Assembly: GCA_964361075.1 (NCBI GenBank)
Contig: CAYHZL010000156.1
Location: forward strand, 1 to 8,438
Origin: CAYHZL01 sp964361075
GTDB lineage: Bacteria; Bacteroidota; Ignavibacteria; UBA10030; UBA8401
Direction: 5' to 3'
DNA: 8,438 bases
The position numbers and the translations under genes were made by a program. The notes beneath the pieces are model-generated. The model made no database searches. It had not been told where the DNA came from and saw only the letters and a list, made by a program, of their open reading frames with translations. Of this stretch, positions 1-6,585 are shown one piece after another; positions within the stretch are counted from its first letter, which is position 1; every line of letters begins with the position of its first letter.

Positions 1-38
1 AGCGGATTCAATATGAAGTTGCAAAATATTTAAACTAA
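1..38 (+). CDS. possible 3' end of an upstream gene (partial)
   Basis: Read in frame 3 (codons from base 3), the first bases encode a short tail, RIQYEVAKYLN, followed by TAA at 36-38. The composition looks protein-like, but eleven codons are too few to identify a family. Frame 1 is also open (SGFNMKLQNI, stop at 31-33), so the choice of frame is a guess. If real, an upstream gene on the same strand would end about 110 bases before cheY. It may equally be non-coding. Confidence 0.25.
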   Translation, partial: RIQYEVAKYLN

Positions 39-43
39 ATAAC

Positions 44-103
44 TGATGCTACGCACAACACCGGTAAAACTACCGGATGAAGGATGAATTATGAGGGATG
101 AAC
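44..103. repeat. small hairpin and GGATGAA tandem repeat upstream of cheY
   Basis: Bases 44-59 (TGATGCTACGCACAAC) match 14 of 16 positions of 1233-1248, the left end of the element between cheZ and cheA, so this may be a decayed end of the same repeat family. A hairpin follows: CCGGTA at 61-66 pairs with TACCGG at 71-76 around a 4-base loop. GGATGAA then occurs three times, at 75-81, 82-88 and 96-102. No T-run follows the hairpin, so it is not a standard intrinsic terminator. No promoter could be assigned with confidence between here and cheY. Confidence 0.4.
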
Positions 104-149
104 AGCTGTACGTACCATCAGTACATAATTCTTCAAGAAAGGATCTGCT

Positions 150-518
150 ATGAAATTTCTGGTTGTTGATGATTCGCCCACCATGAGAAGAATTGTCAAT
201 AATTCTCTCAAGGGGCTCGGCTATACCGATGTTGTTGAAGCGGAAGACGGCAAAGACGCGCTGGCAAAAATTGAAGGGATTGAATTTATTATTACCGATT
301 GGAATATGCCGAACATGACCGGATTAGAATTTACTCGTTCCGTGCGTTCCGATGAAAAATATAAAAATCTTCCCATCTTGATGGTAACAACCCGCGGCGT
401 GAAAGAAGATATTGTTGAAGCGCTGCAAGCAAAGGTAAACAATTATGTGGTCAAGCCTTTCACCCCGACAGTGCTGAAAGAAAAAATCGACCAGATTCTT
501 AAATCAATTACTGCGTAA
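150..518 (+). CDS. cheY: CheY, single-domain chemotaxis response regulator
   Basis: A stand-alone receiver domain of 122 residues, close to the usual CheY length (about 120-130). It takes phosphate from CheA, and CheY-phosphate binds the flagellar switch to change rotation. Visible hallmarks are the acidic pair Asp7-Asp8, the phospho-acceptor Asp50 in TDWNMPNMTG, the switch Thr80, Tyr99 and Lys102 in NYVVKPFT. The TDWNMP context with Trp51 is typical of motor-binding CheY rather than a transcription factor, and no output domain is present. A small oddity is AKVNNY where most CheYs have AGANNY. The start is supported by an AGAAAGGA ribosome-binding site at 136-143, six bases before the ATG. 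The cheZ start lies 17 bases past the stop, so the two are probably translated from one message. Confidence 0.96.
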   Translation: MKFLVVDDSPTMRRIVNNSLKGLGYTDVVEAEDGKDALAKIEGIEFIITDWNMPNMTGLEFTRSVRSDEKYKNLPILMVTTRGVKEDIVEALQAKVNNYVVKPFTPTVLKEKIDQILKSITA

Positions 519-535
519 GGAAGAAGGAGACTATA

Positions 536-1231
536 ATGGACTCGAAAGAATTTGGAAAGGTACTTGGCAAACTCGACGATTTGAAATCATTATTCAACTT
601 TGGCAATAAATTGATGCCGTCGTTGAAAGCATTGTTTGATTTTCTCCACGAGATAGTTCCGTTGTTAGAAAATATTAATCAATCTATTCAAGAAAGTAAT
701 TCCAAATTACCGACTGCAGCAACGCAGTTGAATAAAGTAACATCGGCAACCGAGTTGGCGACAACGGAGATTCTCGATCTCGTAGATAAAATTGCAATTC
801 AATTAGGCGAAATTAAATCTGCAGTCGGGCAAATGCGAAATGATGGAGTAAATGAAAAACACGAACCGGCGCTGAAAACTATCGAAGGGAAACTTGAAGA
901 CATTGAAATGAATACAACATCCATTATGATGTCGCTTCAAGTGCAGGATATTACATCGCAGCAAATTGCAGCGGTAAATCATTTGATGGAATCTGTTCAG
1001 AAAAAGCTTGGCACATTGGTCGAACAATTTGAAGATACTGAATTACAAAATGTTCAAAAAGAAATGGTCAACACAGAATTTCCTTCCGATGTTACATTTG
1101 ATGCTAATGCCGTCTATACAAAATCATCTGATCGTCAAGATTTGGTTGAACAGGTAATCGGCGGATTGCAAGCGCCGGATGTGGTATCGTCGCAAGCAGA
1201 CATTGATGCACTGATCAATGCAAATAAATAA
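536..1231 (+). CDS. cheZ: CheZ, CheY-phosphate phosphatase
   Basis: A mostly helical protein of 231 residues that speeds dephosphorylation of CheY and so resets the motor signal. The catalytic signature is clear: QVQDITSQQI around 135-144 puts Asp138 and Gln142 four residues apart, matching Asp143/Gln147 of E. coli CheZ, where the Gln enters the CheY active site. Upstream, LPTAATQLNKVTSATELAT (58-76) is the conserved start of the long helical hairpin. The C-terminal tail SSQADIDALINANK (218-231) matches the CheY-binding tail of CheZ and closely resembles the N-terminal CheY-binding peptide of FliM. Residues 170-215 look like a flexible tether. A strong AAGGAG site at 524-529, six bases before the ATG, fixes the start. 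Directly downstream of cheY in a likely operon. The family is best known from Proteobacteria. Confidence 0.92.
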   Translation: MDSKEFGKVLGKLDDLKSLFNFGNKLMPSLKALFDFLHEIVPLLENINQSIQESNSKLPTAATQLNKVTSATELATTEILDLVDKIAIQLGEIKSAVGQMRNDGVNEKHEPALKTIEGKLEDIEMNTTSIMMSLQVQDITSQQIAAVNHLMESVQKKLGTLVEQFEDTELQNVQKEMVNTEFPSDVTFDANAVYTKSSDRQDLVEQVIGGLQAPDVVSSQADIDALINANK

Positions 1232-1234
1232 GTG

Positions 1235-1368
1235 ATGTTACGCAGAACGGAAAAAAACACCCGTCATTCCCGCATGTTTTAGGCGGGAATCCATTTATAG
1301 ATGCCCGATTAAAGCGTTCGGGCATGACGAACTTAGTTTATTAGGCGAATTTTTCAACTGCGTAACAT
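1235..1368. repeat. 134-bp palindromic element with terminal inverted repeats (MITE-like), cheZ-cheA gap
   Basis: The outer ends ATGTTACGCAG (1235-1245) and CTGCGTAACAT (1358-1368) are perfect 11-bp inverted repeats. Nested inside, CGTC (1262-1265) pairs with GACG (1326-1329) and encloses two adjoining hairpins: ATTCCCGC/GCGGGAAT (1266-1273 with 1283-1290) and ATGCCCGA/TCGGGCAT (1301-1308 with 1318-1325), each an 8-bp stem with a 9-base loop. The whole can fold as a three-way junction. It starts four bases after the cheZ stop and carries no ORF of its own that looks real. GTCATTCCCGC...GCGGGAAT resembles widespread bacterial intergenic repeats (family recognition from memory). The rest of the gap, 1369-1464, shows nothing beyond the cheA ribosome-binding site at its end. 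Confidence 0.7.
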
Positions 1369-1464
1369 GAGTAAATAATAAAGTACCACGCGTACAACGT
1401 AGAGATTCCATTGCGTTACTGTGGCGCCATTCATTCTTGAATAATTTGAGATAAAGAGGCAGAT

Positions 1465-3267
1465 ATGTCAGAACCACATCCGATGTTTGAACCAGATTTG
1501 AAAGAAATTCTTGAAAGTTTTCTCATCGAGACAAAAGAAATTTTGGATAAACTCGATCAGGATTTAATGAAGATGGAAAAAGATCCGAACGATATGGAAT
1601 TACTGAACACGGTATTCCGTTCGTTTCATACCATCAAAGGTACGTCGGGTTTTCTTGGCTTCGATCAGATGATGGAAATAACGCATAACTGCGAGGACGT
1701 ATTAAACAAACTCCGTAAATCGGAACTTCACCTGAACGGTCCGATGATGGACGTGATCTTTGAAGCGTACGATATTATGAAAGCGCTCATCGCCAGTGTT
1801 GAATCCGGAGTTGTGGAAACTATGCCGATGGAAGAGACAATTGCAAAACTTGTGTTGATTGGTGAAGGAAAAGTATCTGCTGATACAGTGCTTGTTGCTG
1901 CTGAAACTGTAACTGCAGTTCCGGAGAAATCTGTCGAAGCTCATGTTGAAAAACAAGTCGAACACAGAGCGGAAGAACATGAAGAGAGCATTGTTGAAAT
2001 TCCCATGAAGGATGTGCTGCACCCTGTACAGGAACAAACAAAAGCGGCTGCACCAAAAGAGAAGGTTGCCGATAAATCAGTTGATAATACCATCCGTGTT
2101 GATGTTATCCGTCTTGATAATTTGATGAACCTTGTCGGCGAGTTGGTGCTTGGCAGAAATCGTCTTGCGCAGCTTTCCTTGCAGAATGCACAAGAAAATG
2201 AAGGCGCTGTGCTGGCAAAAGAAATGCTCGAAACAAGTTCACAGATCGATTTTATTACTACCGAGCTGCAAACTGCAATAATGAAAACTCGCATGGTACC
2301 GATCGGAAAAGTGTTCAATAAGTTTCCGCGTTTGGTGCGCGATCTTGCAAAAGAAACAGAAAAAGAAATTGATCTCGTTATCGTCGGCGAAGAAACCGAA
2401 CTTGACAAATCTATCATTGATGAAATCAATGATCCGCTTGTGCATCTTATTCGTAATTCGTGCGACCATGGTGTTGAACGTCCGGACGTTCGCACGCAAA
2501 AAGGAAAAAATCCACGCGGTCAAGTACTATTAAAAGCTGAGTACGAAGGCAATACTATCGTGGTGAGTATCAAAGATGACGGCAATGGCATGGATGCCGA
2601 AAAATTAAAAGCGAAAGCCATCGAAAAAGGAATGATTACTGCGGCAGAAGCAAAAGAGATGACAAAGCGCGACGCATTAAATCTTATTTTCGCGCCGGGT
2701 TTTTCCACAGCAGCAAAAGTTACCAATGTTTCCGGCCGCGGCGTGGGAATGGATGTTGTGAAAACAAACATTCAAAAGTTGAAAGGCATCATTGAAATTG
2801 AATCCGAACTTGGTGTAGGCAGCACCATCACTATTAAACTGCCGCTGACACTTGCAATCATTCAAGGGTTGCTCGTTACTGCAAAAGAAAACACATTTGC
2901 CATCCCGCTCAGTTCTGTGTTGGAAGTTGTGCGCGTGAAGAGAACAGAAATTTCTACAGTGCACGGACACGAAGTAATTCGCTTACGCGACAGAGTGCTT
3001 CCTCTCGCACGCATTGATGAACTGCTGCAAGTCGGCAATGCAAAATCAGAAGTCCGTGACTGGGAGTATGTTGTTGTTATCGGACTTGCAGAAAAAAGTC
3101 TCGGGCTTGTTGTAGATTCTTTATTGGGACAAAAAGAAGTTGTTATTAAATCGCTCGGCGAATATTTCCACAATAGCAGAGGAATTGCAGGTTCGACAAT
3201 TCTTGGCGATGGGCGGGTGATTATGGTTGTAGATGAAAACGAACTGTTTAATTTAGCTCACGCGTAA
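1465..3267 (+). CDS. cheA: CheA, chemotaxis sensor histidine kinase (no P2 domain seen)
   Basis: A cytoplasmic kinase of 600 residues that autophosphorylates under control of receptors and CheW and donates phosphate to CheY and CheB. Domains in order: P1 phosphotransfer about 9-125, with His55 in FRSFHTIKGTSGF; a Glu/Val/Ala/Lys-rich linker about 132-205; P3 dimerisation about 207-272 (RLDNLMNLVGELVLGRNRL); P4 ATPase about 273-460, with the N-box HLIRNSCDHGVE (327-338), G1 box DDGNGMD (371-377), APGFST (410-415) and G2 box GRGVGMD (424-430); and the CheW-like P5 about 463-597. E. coli CheA (654 residues) has a folded CheY-binding P2 domain where only low-complexity linker is seen here. An AAAGAGG site at 1453-1459, five bases before the ATG, supports the start; Met7 is a weaker alternative. 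The gene is separated from cheZ and cheB by repeat elements but faces the same way. Confidence 0.96.
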   Translation: MSEPHPMFEPDLKEILESFLIETKEILDKLDQDLMKMEKDPNDMELLNTVFRSFHTIKGTSGFLGFDQMMEITHNCEDVLNKLRKSELHLNGPMMDVIFEAYDIMKALIASVESGVVETMPMEETIAKLVLIGEGKVSADTVLVAAETVTAVPEKSVEAHVEKQVEHRAEEHEESIVEIPMKDVLHPVQEQTKAAAPKEKVADKSVDNTIRVDVIRLDNLMNLVGELVLGRNRLAQLSLQNAQENEGAVLAKEMLETSSQIDFITTELQTAIMKTRMVPIGKVFNKFPRLVRDLAKETEKEIDLVIVGEETELDKSIIDEINDPLVHLIRNSCDHGVERPDVRTQKGKNPRGQVLLKAEYEGNTIVVSIKDDGNGMDAEKLKAKAIEKGMITAAEAKEMTKRDALNLIFAPGFSTAAKVTNVSGRGVGMDVVKTNIQKLKGIIEIESELGVGSTITIKLPLTLAIIQGLLVTAKENTFAIPLSSVLEVVRVKRTEISTVHGHEVIRLRDRVLPLARIDELLQVGNAKSEVRDWEYVVVIGLAEKSLGLVVDSLLGQKEVVIKSLGEYFHNSRGIAGSTILGDGRVIMVVDENELFNLAHA

Positions 3268-3311
3268 CCACTTTTGTTTTATATGGTAAGAATGGTATAC
3301 GAAAATATTTT

Positions 3312-3453
3312 GTAACTAATCAGCGAAAACAACCCCATCCTTTATCCCTCCCCTTTTAGGGGAGGGAATTTTCTCCCCCTGAAAGGGGGAGAATCAAAGA
3401 GGGGGTGATGTGAAGTAAAAACGAATTTATAATTTGCCACGCTGAGTAGTTAC
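3312..3453. repeat. 142-bp element with GTAACTNNTCAGCG inverted ends and a double hairpin, cheA-cheB gap
   Basis: The left end GTAACTAATCAGCG (3312-3325) and the reverse complement of 3440-3453 (GTAACTACTCAGCG) agree at 13 of 14 bases, so the element has terminal inverted repeats. Inside are two strong hairpins with 3-base loops: CCCTCCCCT/AGGGGAGGG (3346-3354 with 3358-3366) and TTCTCCCCCT/AGGGGGAGAA (3371-3380 with 3384-3393). The same double hairpin recurs near 6700-6750 and the same end sequence at 8387-8400. No protein is encoded, so any movement would need a transposase acting in trans. The stems could act as a partial terminator or RNA-stability element after cheA, though no T-run follows. 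The rest of the gap, 3454-3547, shows no clear feature. Confidence 0.65.
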
Positions 3454-3547
3454 TTTTAAAATCAAAAAACCATCAAGGTCTTCAAAACCTTAATAGTTTA
3501 AAAAACACAATCCAATAACTTTCTGAAGTCATAAACAGATACTCTCC

Positions 3548-4669
3548 ATGGCGAAACCAGTTAATGTTCTCATTGTTGATGACTCTGCCTTCATGCGAAA
3601 ATCTCTTTCGATGATGTTGGAATCTGATCCGCAGATAAAAATTATTGCAACCGCGCGGGACGGCATGGAAGGATATGAAAAAGCAAAAGAACTGCGTCCC
3701 GATATTATTACGATGGATGTTGAAATGCCGCGTATGGACGGATTAACTGCGCTTGCAAAGATCATGAAAGAGTGCCCGACACCTGTCATTATGGTGAGCT
3801 CGATAACAACCGAAGGCGCAGAAGCAACATTGAAAGCATTTGAACTCGGCGCAGTAGATTTCATTTCGAAACAGATGTCGTATGTCAGTCTCGATATTGT
3901 AAAAATAAAAGAAGACCTTATTGATAAAGTAATAACAATTGCACGCAGTTCATCGTTAACGCGGCGATTGGCGAGAATCCGCAATAATGTAACTCCGCAA
4001 CTGCGGCAGACATCAGTTTCACAAACTACATATACGCAGCCAACAACTGATTTTCAAATTGTAACACTCGGGGTTTCTACCGGCGGACCGTTTTCGCTTC
4101 AGAAAATTATTCCCCAACTTCCGAAAGAATTTCCGATTCCCATTTTGATAGTGCAGCACATGCCGCCAAAATTTACGAAATCCCTTGCCGACCGAATAAA
4201 TAGCATGAGCAAAGTAACGGTGAAAGAAGCAGAACATGGCGAAACGATACAACCGGGATGGGTGTATATTGCACCGGGCGGTTTTCACATGAAGGTGCAG
4301 CGAAGCGGATATAGTAATGCAACATTACATATTTCTACGGAACCATCCACAACACTGCACAGACCAAGTGTTGATGTGATGATGGAATCTGCCGTTCAAG
4401 TGTATGGCGGAAAAATTCTTGGCGTGATAATGACCGGCATGGGGCATGATGGTTTGGATGGATTAAAATTAATAAAACAAAAGGGAGGCTACTGTATCGC
4501 ACAAAACGAAGACACCTGTGTTGTGTATGGAATGCCAAAAGCGGCTGTGGATAATAATCTTGCAGATGCAATTGTGCCATTAGAAAATATTCCGGAGACC
4601 ATGGTGAAGGCTGTGAAGTCCCAAAGGGATGGCTTTGCCACAAAAAAAAACAGCGTAACAACAAATTAA
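3548..4669 (+). CDS. cheB: CheB, receptor methylesterase/glutamine deamidase
   Basis: A 373-residue two-domain enzyme that removes methyl groups from receptor glutamates and deamidates glutamines, giving adaptation once CheA has phosphorylated it. The receiver domain (about 5-125) shows Asp11-Asp12, phospho-acceptor Asp57 in TMDVEMPRMDG, Ser84-Ser85 and Lys108. The usual KP after that lysine is KQ here, a minor deviation. A linker (about 130-167) joins the methylesterase domain (about 170-355) with its Ser-His-Asp triad: Ser177 in GVSTGG, His204 in VQHMPP and Asp301 in MTGMGHDG. No clear Shine-Dalgarno is present (ACTCTCC directly precedes the ATG), but an in-frame stop at 3524-3526 and the lack of another start codon after it fix the start at 3548. 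A long gap separates it from cheA, so it may have its own promoter. Confidence 0.95.
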   Translation: MAKPVNVLIVDDSAFMRKSLSMMLESDPQIKIIATARDGMEGYEKAKELRPDIITMDVEMPRMDGLTALAKIMKECPTPVIMVSSITTEGAEATLKAFELGAVDFISKQMSYVSLDIVKIKEDLIDKVITIARSSSLTRRLARIRNNVTPQLRQTSVSQTTYTQPTTDFQIVTLGVSTGGPFSLQKIIPQLPKEFPIPILIVQHMPPKFTKSLADRINSMSKVTVKEAEHGETIQPGWVYIAPGGFHMKVQRSGYSNATLHISTEPSTTLHRPSVDVMMESAVQVYGGKILGVIMTGMGHDGLDGLKLIKQKGGYCIAQNEDTCVVYGMPKAAVDNNLADAIVPLENIPETMVKAVKSQRDGFATKKNSVTTN

Positions 4670-4683
4670 TGGCGGTTCTATAA

Positions 4684-4778
4684 TAAGAGGAAAACATTAA
4701 CAAGCGTTATGAAAGGTAGTGTAGCAACAACTTAATTGTAGTAGTGCCGTTTCAAATAAATAAAGTTGTGATTCTAAA
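4684..4778 (+). repeat. 95-bp perfect direct repeat, copy A (upstream of the MCP gene)
   Basis: Every base of 4684-4778 matches 6569-6663, at an offset of 1885. The match breaks at 4683/6568 and at 4779/6664. Copy A begins 15 bases after the cheB stop. Its first 17 bases equal the last codons of the MCP gene including its stop (Arg-Gly-Lys-His-stop), so copy A looks like the leftover 3' end and downstream flank of an MCP gene. It ends 22 bases before the MCP start and may contribute to its leader. Confidence 0.95.
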
Positions 4779-4788
4779 ACATTTATAT

Positions 4789-4794
4789 AAGGAG
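4789..4794 (+). promoter_or_regulatory. ribosome-binding site fixing the MCP start
   Basis: AAGGAG lies six bases before the ATG at 4801. The open frame extends upstream to a GTG at 4744, but that start lies inside the 95-bp repeat, lacks a comparable site, and would add 19 residues ahead of a normal MCP N-terminus. The ATG at 4801 is therefore preferred. Confidence 0.85.
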
Positions 4795-4800
4795 TACACC

Positions 4801-6585
4801 ATGCATTACTTTAACAACCTCAGTTTAAGAAATAAAATTATACTGCCGCTTGTGTTAGTTTCAGTAGTAACAGGTGTGGCATTTTATTTCTACTTCACAA
4901 ATCTCTACCGCGAATCGGAGATCGATACACTCACAACGAAAGCACGCGCAGTAATTCTTTCAGCGGAATCTGCCAGAGAGTTTACCGCAGATCAAATTGC
5001 GTTTGGTGTGTTCAAGACTGATCTTAAAAATCTTGATGAAATCTTACGCACTGTGCCTATCTTTGCTGCAATGCAGGTTGCAGAAAAAAAATCTTCTGAA
5101 CTTGGTTTCAAATTAAAAGTACCAAAACATTATCCGCGTAATCCGAAAAATGAACCGACGGAAGATGAAGGAGTGGTCTTAGATCTTTTGGCAAAAGGCA
5201 GCGTGAAAGAAGTATCACAGTTAAATGAAAAAAACAATACACTCGAATTTTATCGTCCGGTTGTTCTCACAAAAGAATGTTTGAATTGCCACGGCGATCC
5301 GGCAACATCAAAAGCGTTGTGGGGAAACAGCGAAGGCAAGGATGTTACCGGCACAAAAATGGAAGGATGGAAAGTCGGCGAGGTGCATGGTGCATTCAAA
5401 GTTTCGATGCCGTTAGAGCCAATGCAAAAAGCTATTGCAGAAAAATCGATGACGATTGCAGGTATTTCGCTGCTCAGTGTAATCGCGATTATTGCAATAG
5501 GATTATTTCTTGTACGTGTTATTACACGCCCAATACAAAATCTTCTTTCAGCCTCCGGTAAAGTTGCAGATGGAGATTTAACAATCGAAATTCCGCAGAC
5601 CACAAACGATGAAATCGGTGCGCTCTCTGCTGCGTTCAGCAAAATGATTTTTAACCTGCGCGATGCGATGGGACAAGTAAGCGAAGCAACATCTGCTGTT
5701 GCAAGTGCGAGCGCAGAAATATCATCAAGCACAGAAGAAATGTCTGCCGGCGCACAAGAACAAAGTGCACAAGCGACAGAAGTTGCCGGTGCAATGGAAG
5801 AAATGACTGCAACAATTATTGAAAATTCCAGCAATGCAACAAATACTGCAGACACAGCGAAGAAAGCAAAAGATGCAGCAGAACAAGGCGGCGCAATTGT
5901 GTATGAAGCAGTGAAAGGAATGAGACGTATTGCAGAAGTTGTTCATCAATCCGCCAATACAGTGCAAACACTCGGCAATTCGAGCGAACATATCGGAGAA
6001 ATAATTTCAGTGATTGACGAGATTGCCGATCAAACAAACCTTCTTGCGTTGAACGCTGCTATTGAAGCAGCTCGTGCAGGTGAACAAGGTCGCGGCTTTG
6101 CAGTTGTTGCTGATGAAGTGCGAAAATTAGCGGAACGTACTTCGAAAGCTACAAAAGAAATCGCACAGATGATTAAAGAAATTCAAACAAATACAAAAGA
6201 AGCGGTAGAATCAATGGCGAAAGGTACGAAGGAAGTGGAAGAAGGAATTCGTCTGGCAGACAAAGCGGGTGATTCCTTAAAAGATATTGTAACCATTTCG
6301 CAAAAAGTTACAGAGATGGTGGCGCATATCTCTACGGCAAGCAACGAACAAACAAAAACGAGCGAATCAATCTCTCGCAATGTAGAAGGAATCAGCGCGG
6401 TGACGCAAGAAACTGCAACCGGCATTTCTCAAGTTGCGCGTGCTTCTGAAGATTTAAGCAATCTGACGGACAATCTGTTAAAATTAGTCAGCAGATTTAA
6501 ATTAGATGATGGTGGAAGACGTACAGAAACGAGACCGTCATCGCATCAGCAACAATCAGCGTTGGCTGTAAGAGGAAAACATTAA
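4801..6585 (+). CDS. methyl-accepting chemotaxis protein with periplasmic c-type heme (DUF3365/Tll0287-like) sensor domain
   Basis: A 594-residue transmembrane receptor. In order: membrane helix about 13-33; periplasmic sensor about 34-215; second membrane helix about 217-238; HAMP about 239-291, starting VITRPIQNLLS; and a long coiled-coil signalling domain about 292-562. The signalling tip, QTNLLALNAAIEAARAGEQG with GRGFAVVADEVR after it (411-441), is the part that contacts CheA and CheW. The sensor contains CLNCH (160-164), a CXXCH motif for covalent heme, in the ECLNCHGDP context typical of DUF3365-type domains. Geobacter sulfurreducens has related heme-bearing receptors, so a redox or small-gas signal is a reasonable inference; the true ligand is unknown. 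Glu-rich pairs near 311-334 and 534-541 are candidate methylation sites. No NWETF-like C-terminal CheR tether is seen; it ends RGKH. Lies just after cheB and inside 95-bp direct repeats. Confidence 0.93.
   Translation: MHYFNNLSLRNKIILPLVLVSVVTGVAFYFYFTNLYRESEIDTLTTKARAVILSAESAREFTADQIAFGVFKTDLKNLDEILRTVPIFAAMQVAEKKSSELGFKLKVPKHYPRNPKNEPTEDEGVVLDLLAKGSVKEVSQLNEKNNTLEFYRPVVLTKECLNCHGDPATSKALWGNSEGKDVTGTKMEGWKVGEVHGAFKVSMPLEPMQKAIAEKSMTIAGISLLSVIAIIAIGLFLVRVITRPIQNLLSASGKVADGDLTIEIPQTTNDEIGALSAAFSKMIFNLRDAMGQVSEATSAVASASAEISSSTEEMSAGAQEQSAQATEVAGAMEEMTATIIENSSNATNTADTAKKAKDAAEQGGAIVYEAVKGMRRIAEVVHQSANTVQTLGNSSEHIGEIISVIDEIADQTNLLALNAAIEAARAGEQGRGFAVVADEVRKLAERTSKATKEIAQMIKEIQTNTKEAVESMAKGTKEVEEGIRLADKAGDSLKDIVTISQKVTEMVAHISTASNEQTKTSESISRNVEGISAVTQETATGISQVARASEDLSNLTDNLLKLVSRFKLDDGGRRTETRPSSHQQQSALAVRGKH

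Noticed and set aside
1941..2495. Long minus-strand open frame (184 codons) opposite cheA
   Set aside because: It is low-complexity and Ser/Arg/Phe-rich, lies wholly inside the cheA coding sequence, and is typical of antisense shadow frames. No family is recognisable.
2345..2533. Small plus-strand frame of 62 codons inside cheA
   Set aside because: It is out of frame within the conserved CheA ATPase domain, Lys-rich, with no independent evidence.
3346..3393. Double hairpin after cheA as an intrinsic terminator
   Set aside because: No T-run follows either stem and the same structure occurs elsewhere as a dispersed element, so it is listed as a repeat.
3312..3453. CRISPR array
   Set aside because: The repeats are nested palindromes with inverted ends, not regularly spaced direct repeats with unique spacers.
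4736..4764. Possible -35/-10 promoter (TTGTAG ... AATAAA) inside repeat copy A
   Set aside because: The match is weak in an AT-rich stretch, and the promoter consensus for this organism is unknown.
4744..4800. GTG start giving a 613-residue MCP
   Set aside because: It has no good ribosome-binding site and lies in the 95-bp repeat; the ATG at 4801 has AAGGAG at ideal spacing and gives a normal N-terminus.
5250..5855. Long minus-strand open frame (201 codons) opposite the MCP gene
   Set aside because: It arises from the repetitive Ala/Glu/Ser coding of the MCP coiled coil; the product looks like antisense translation with no domain.
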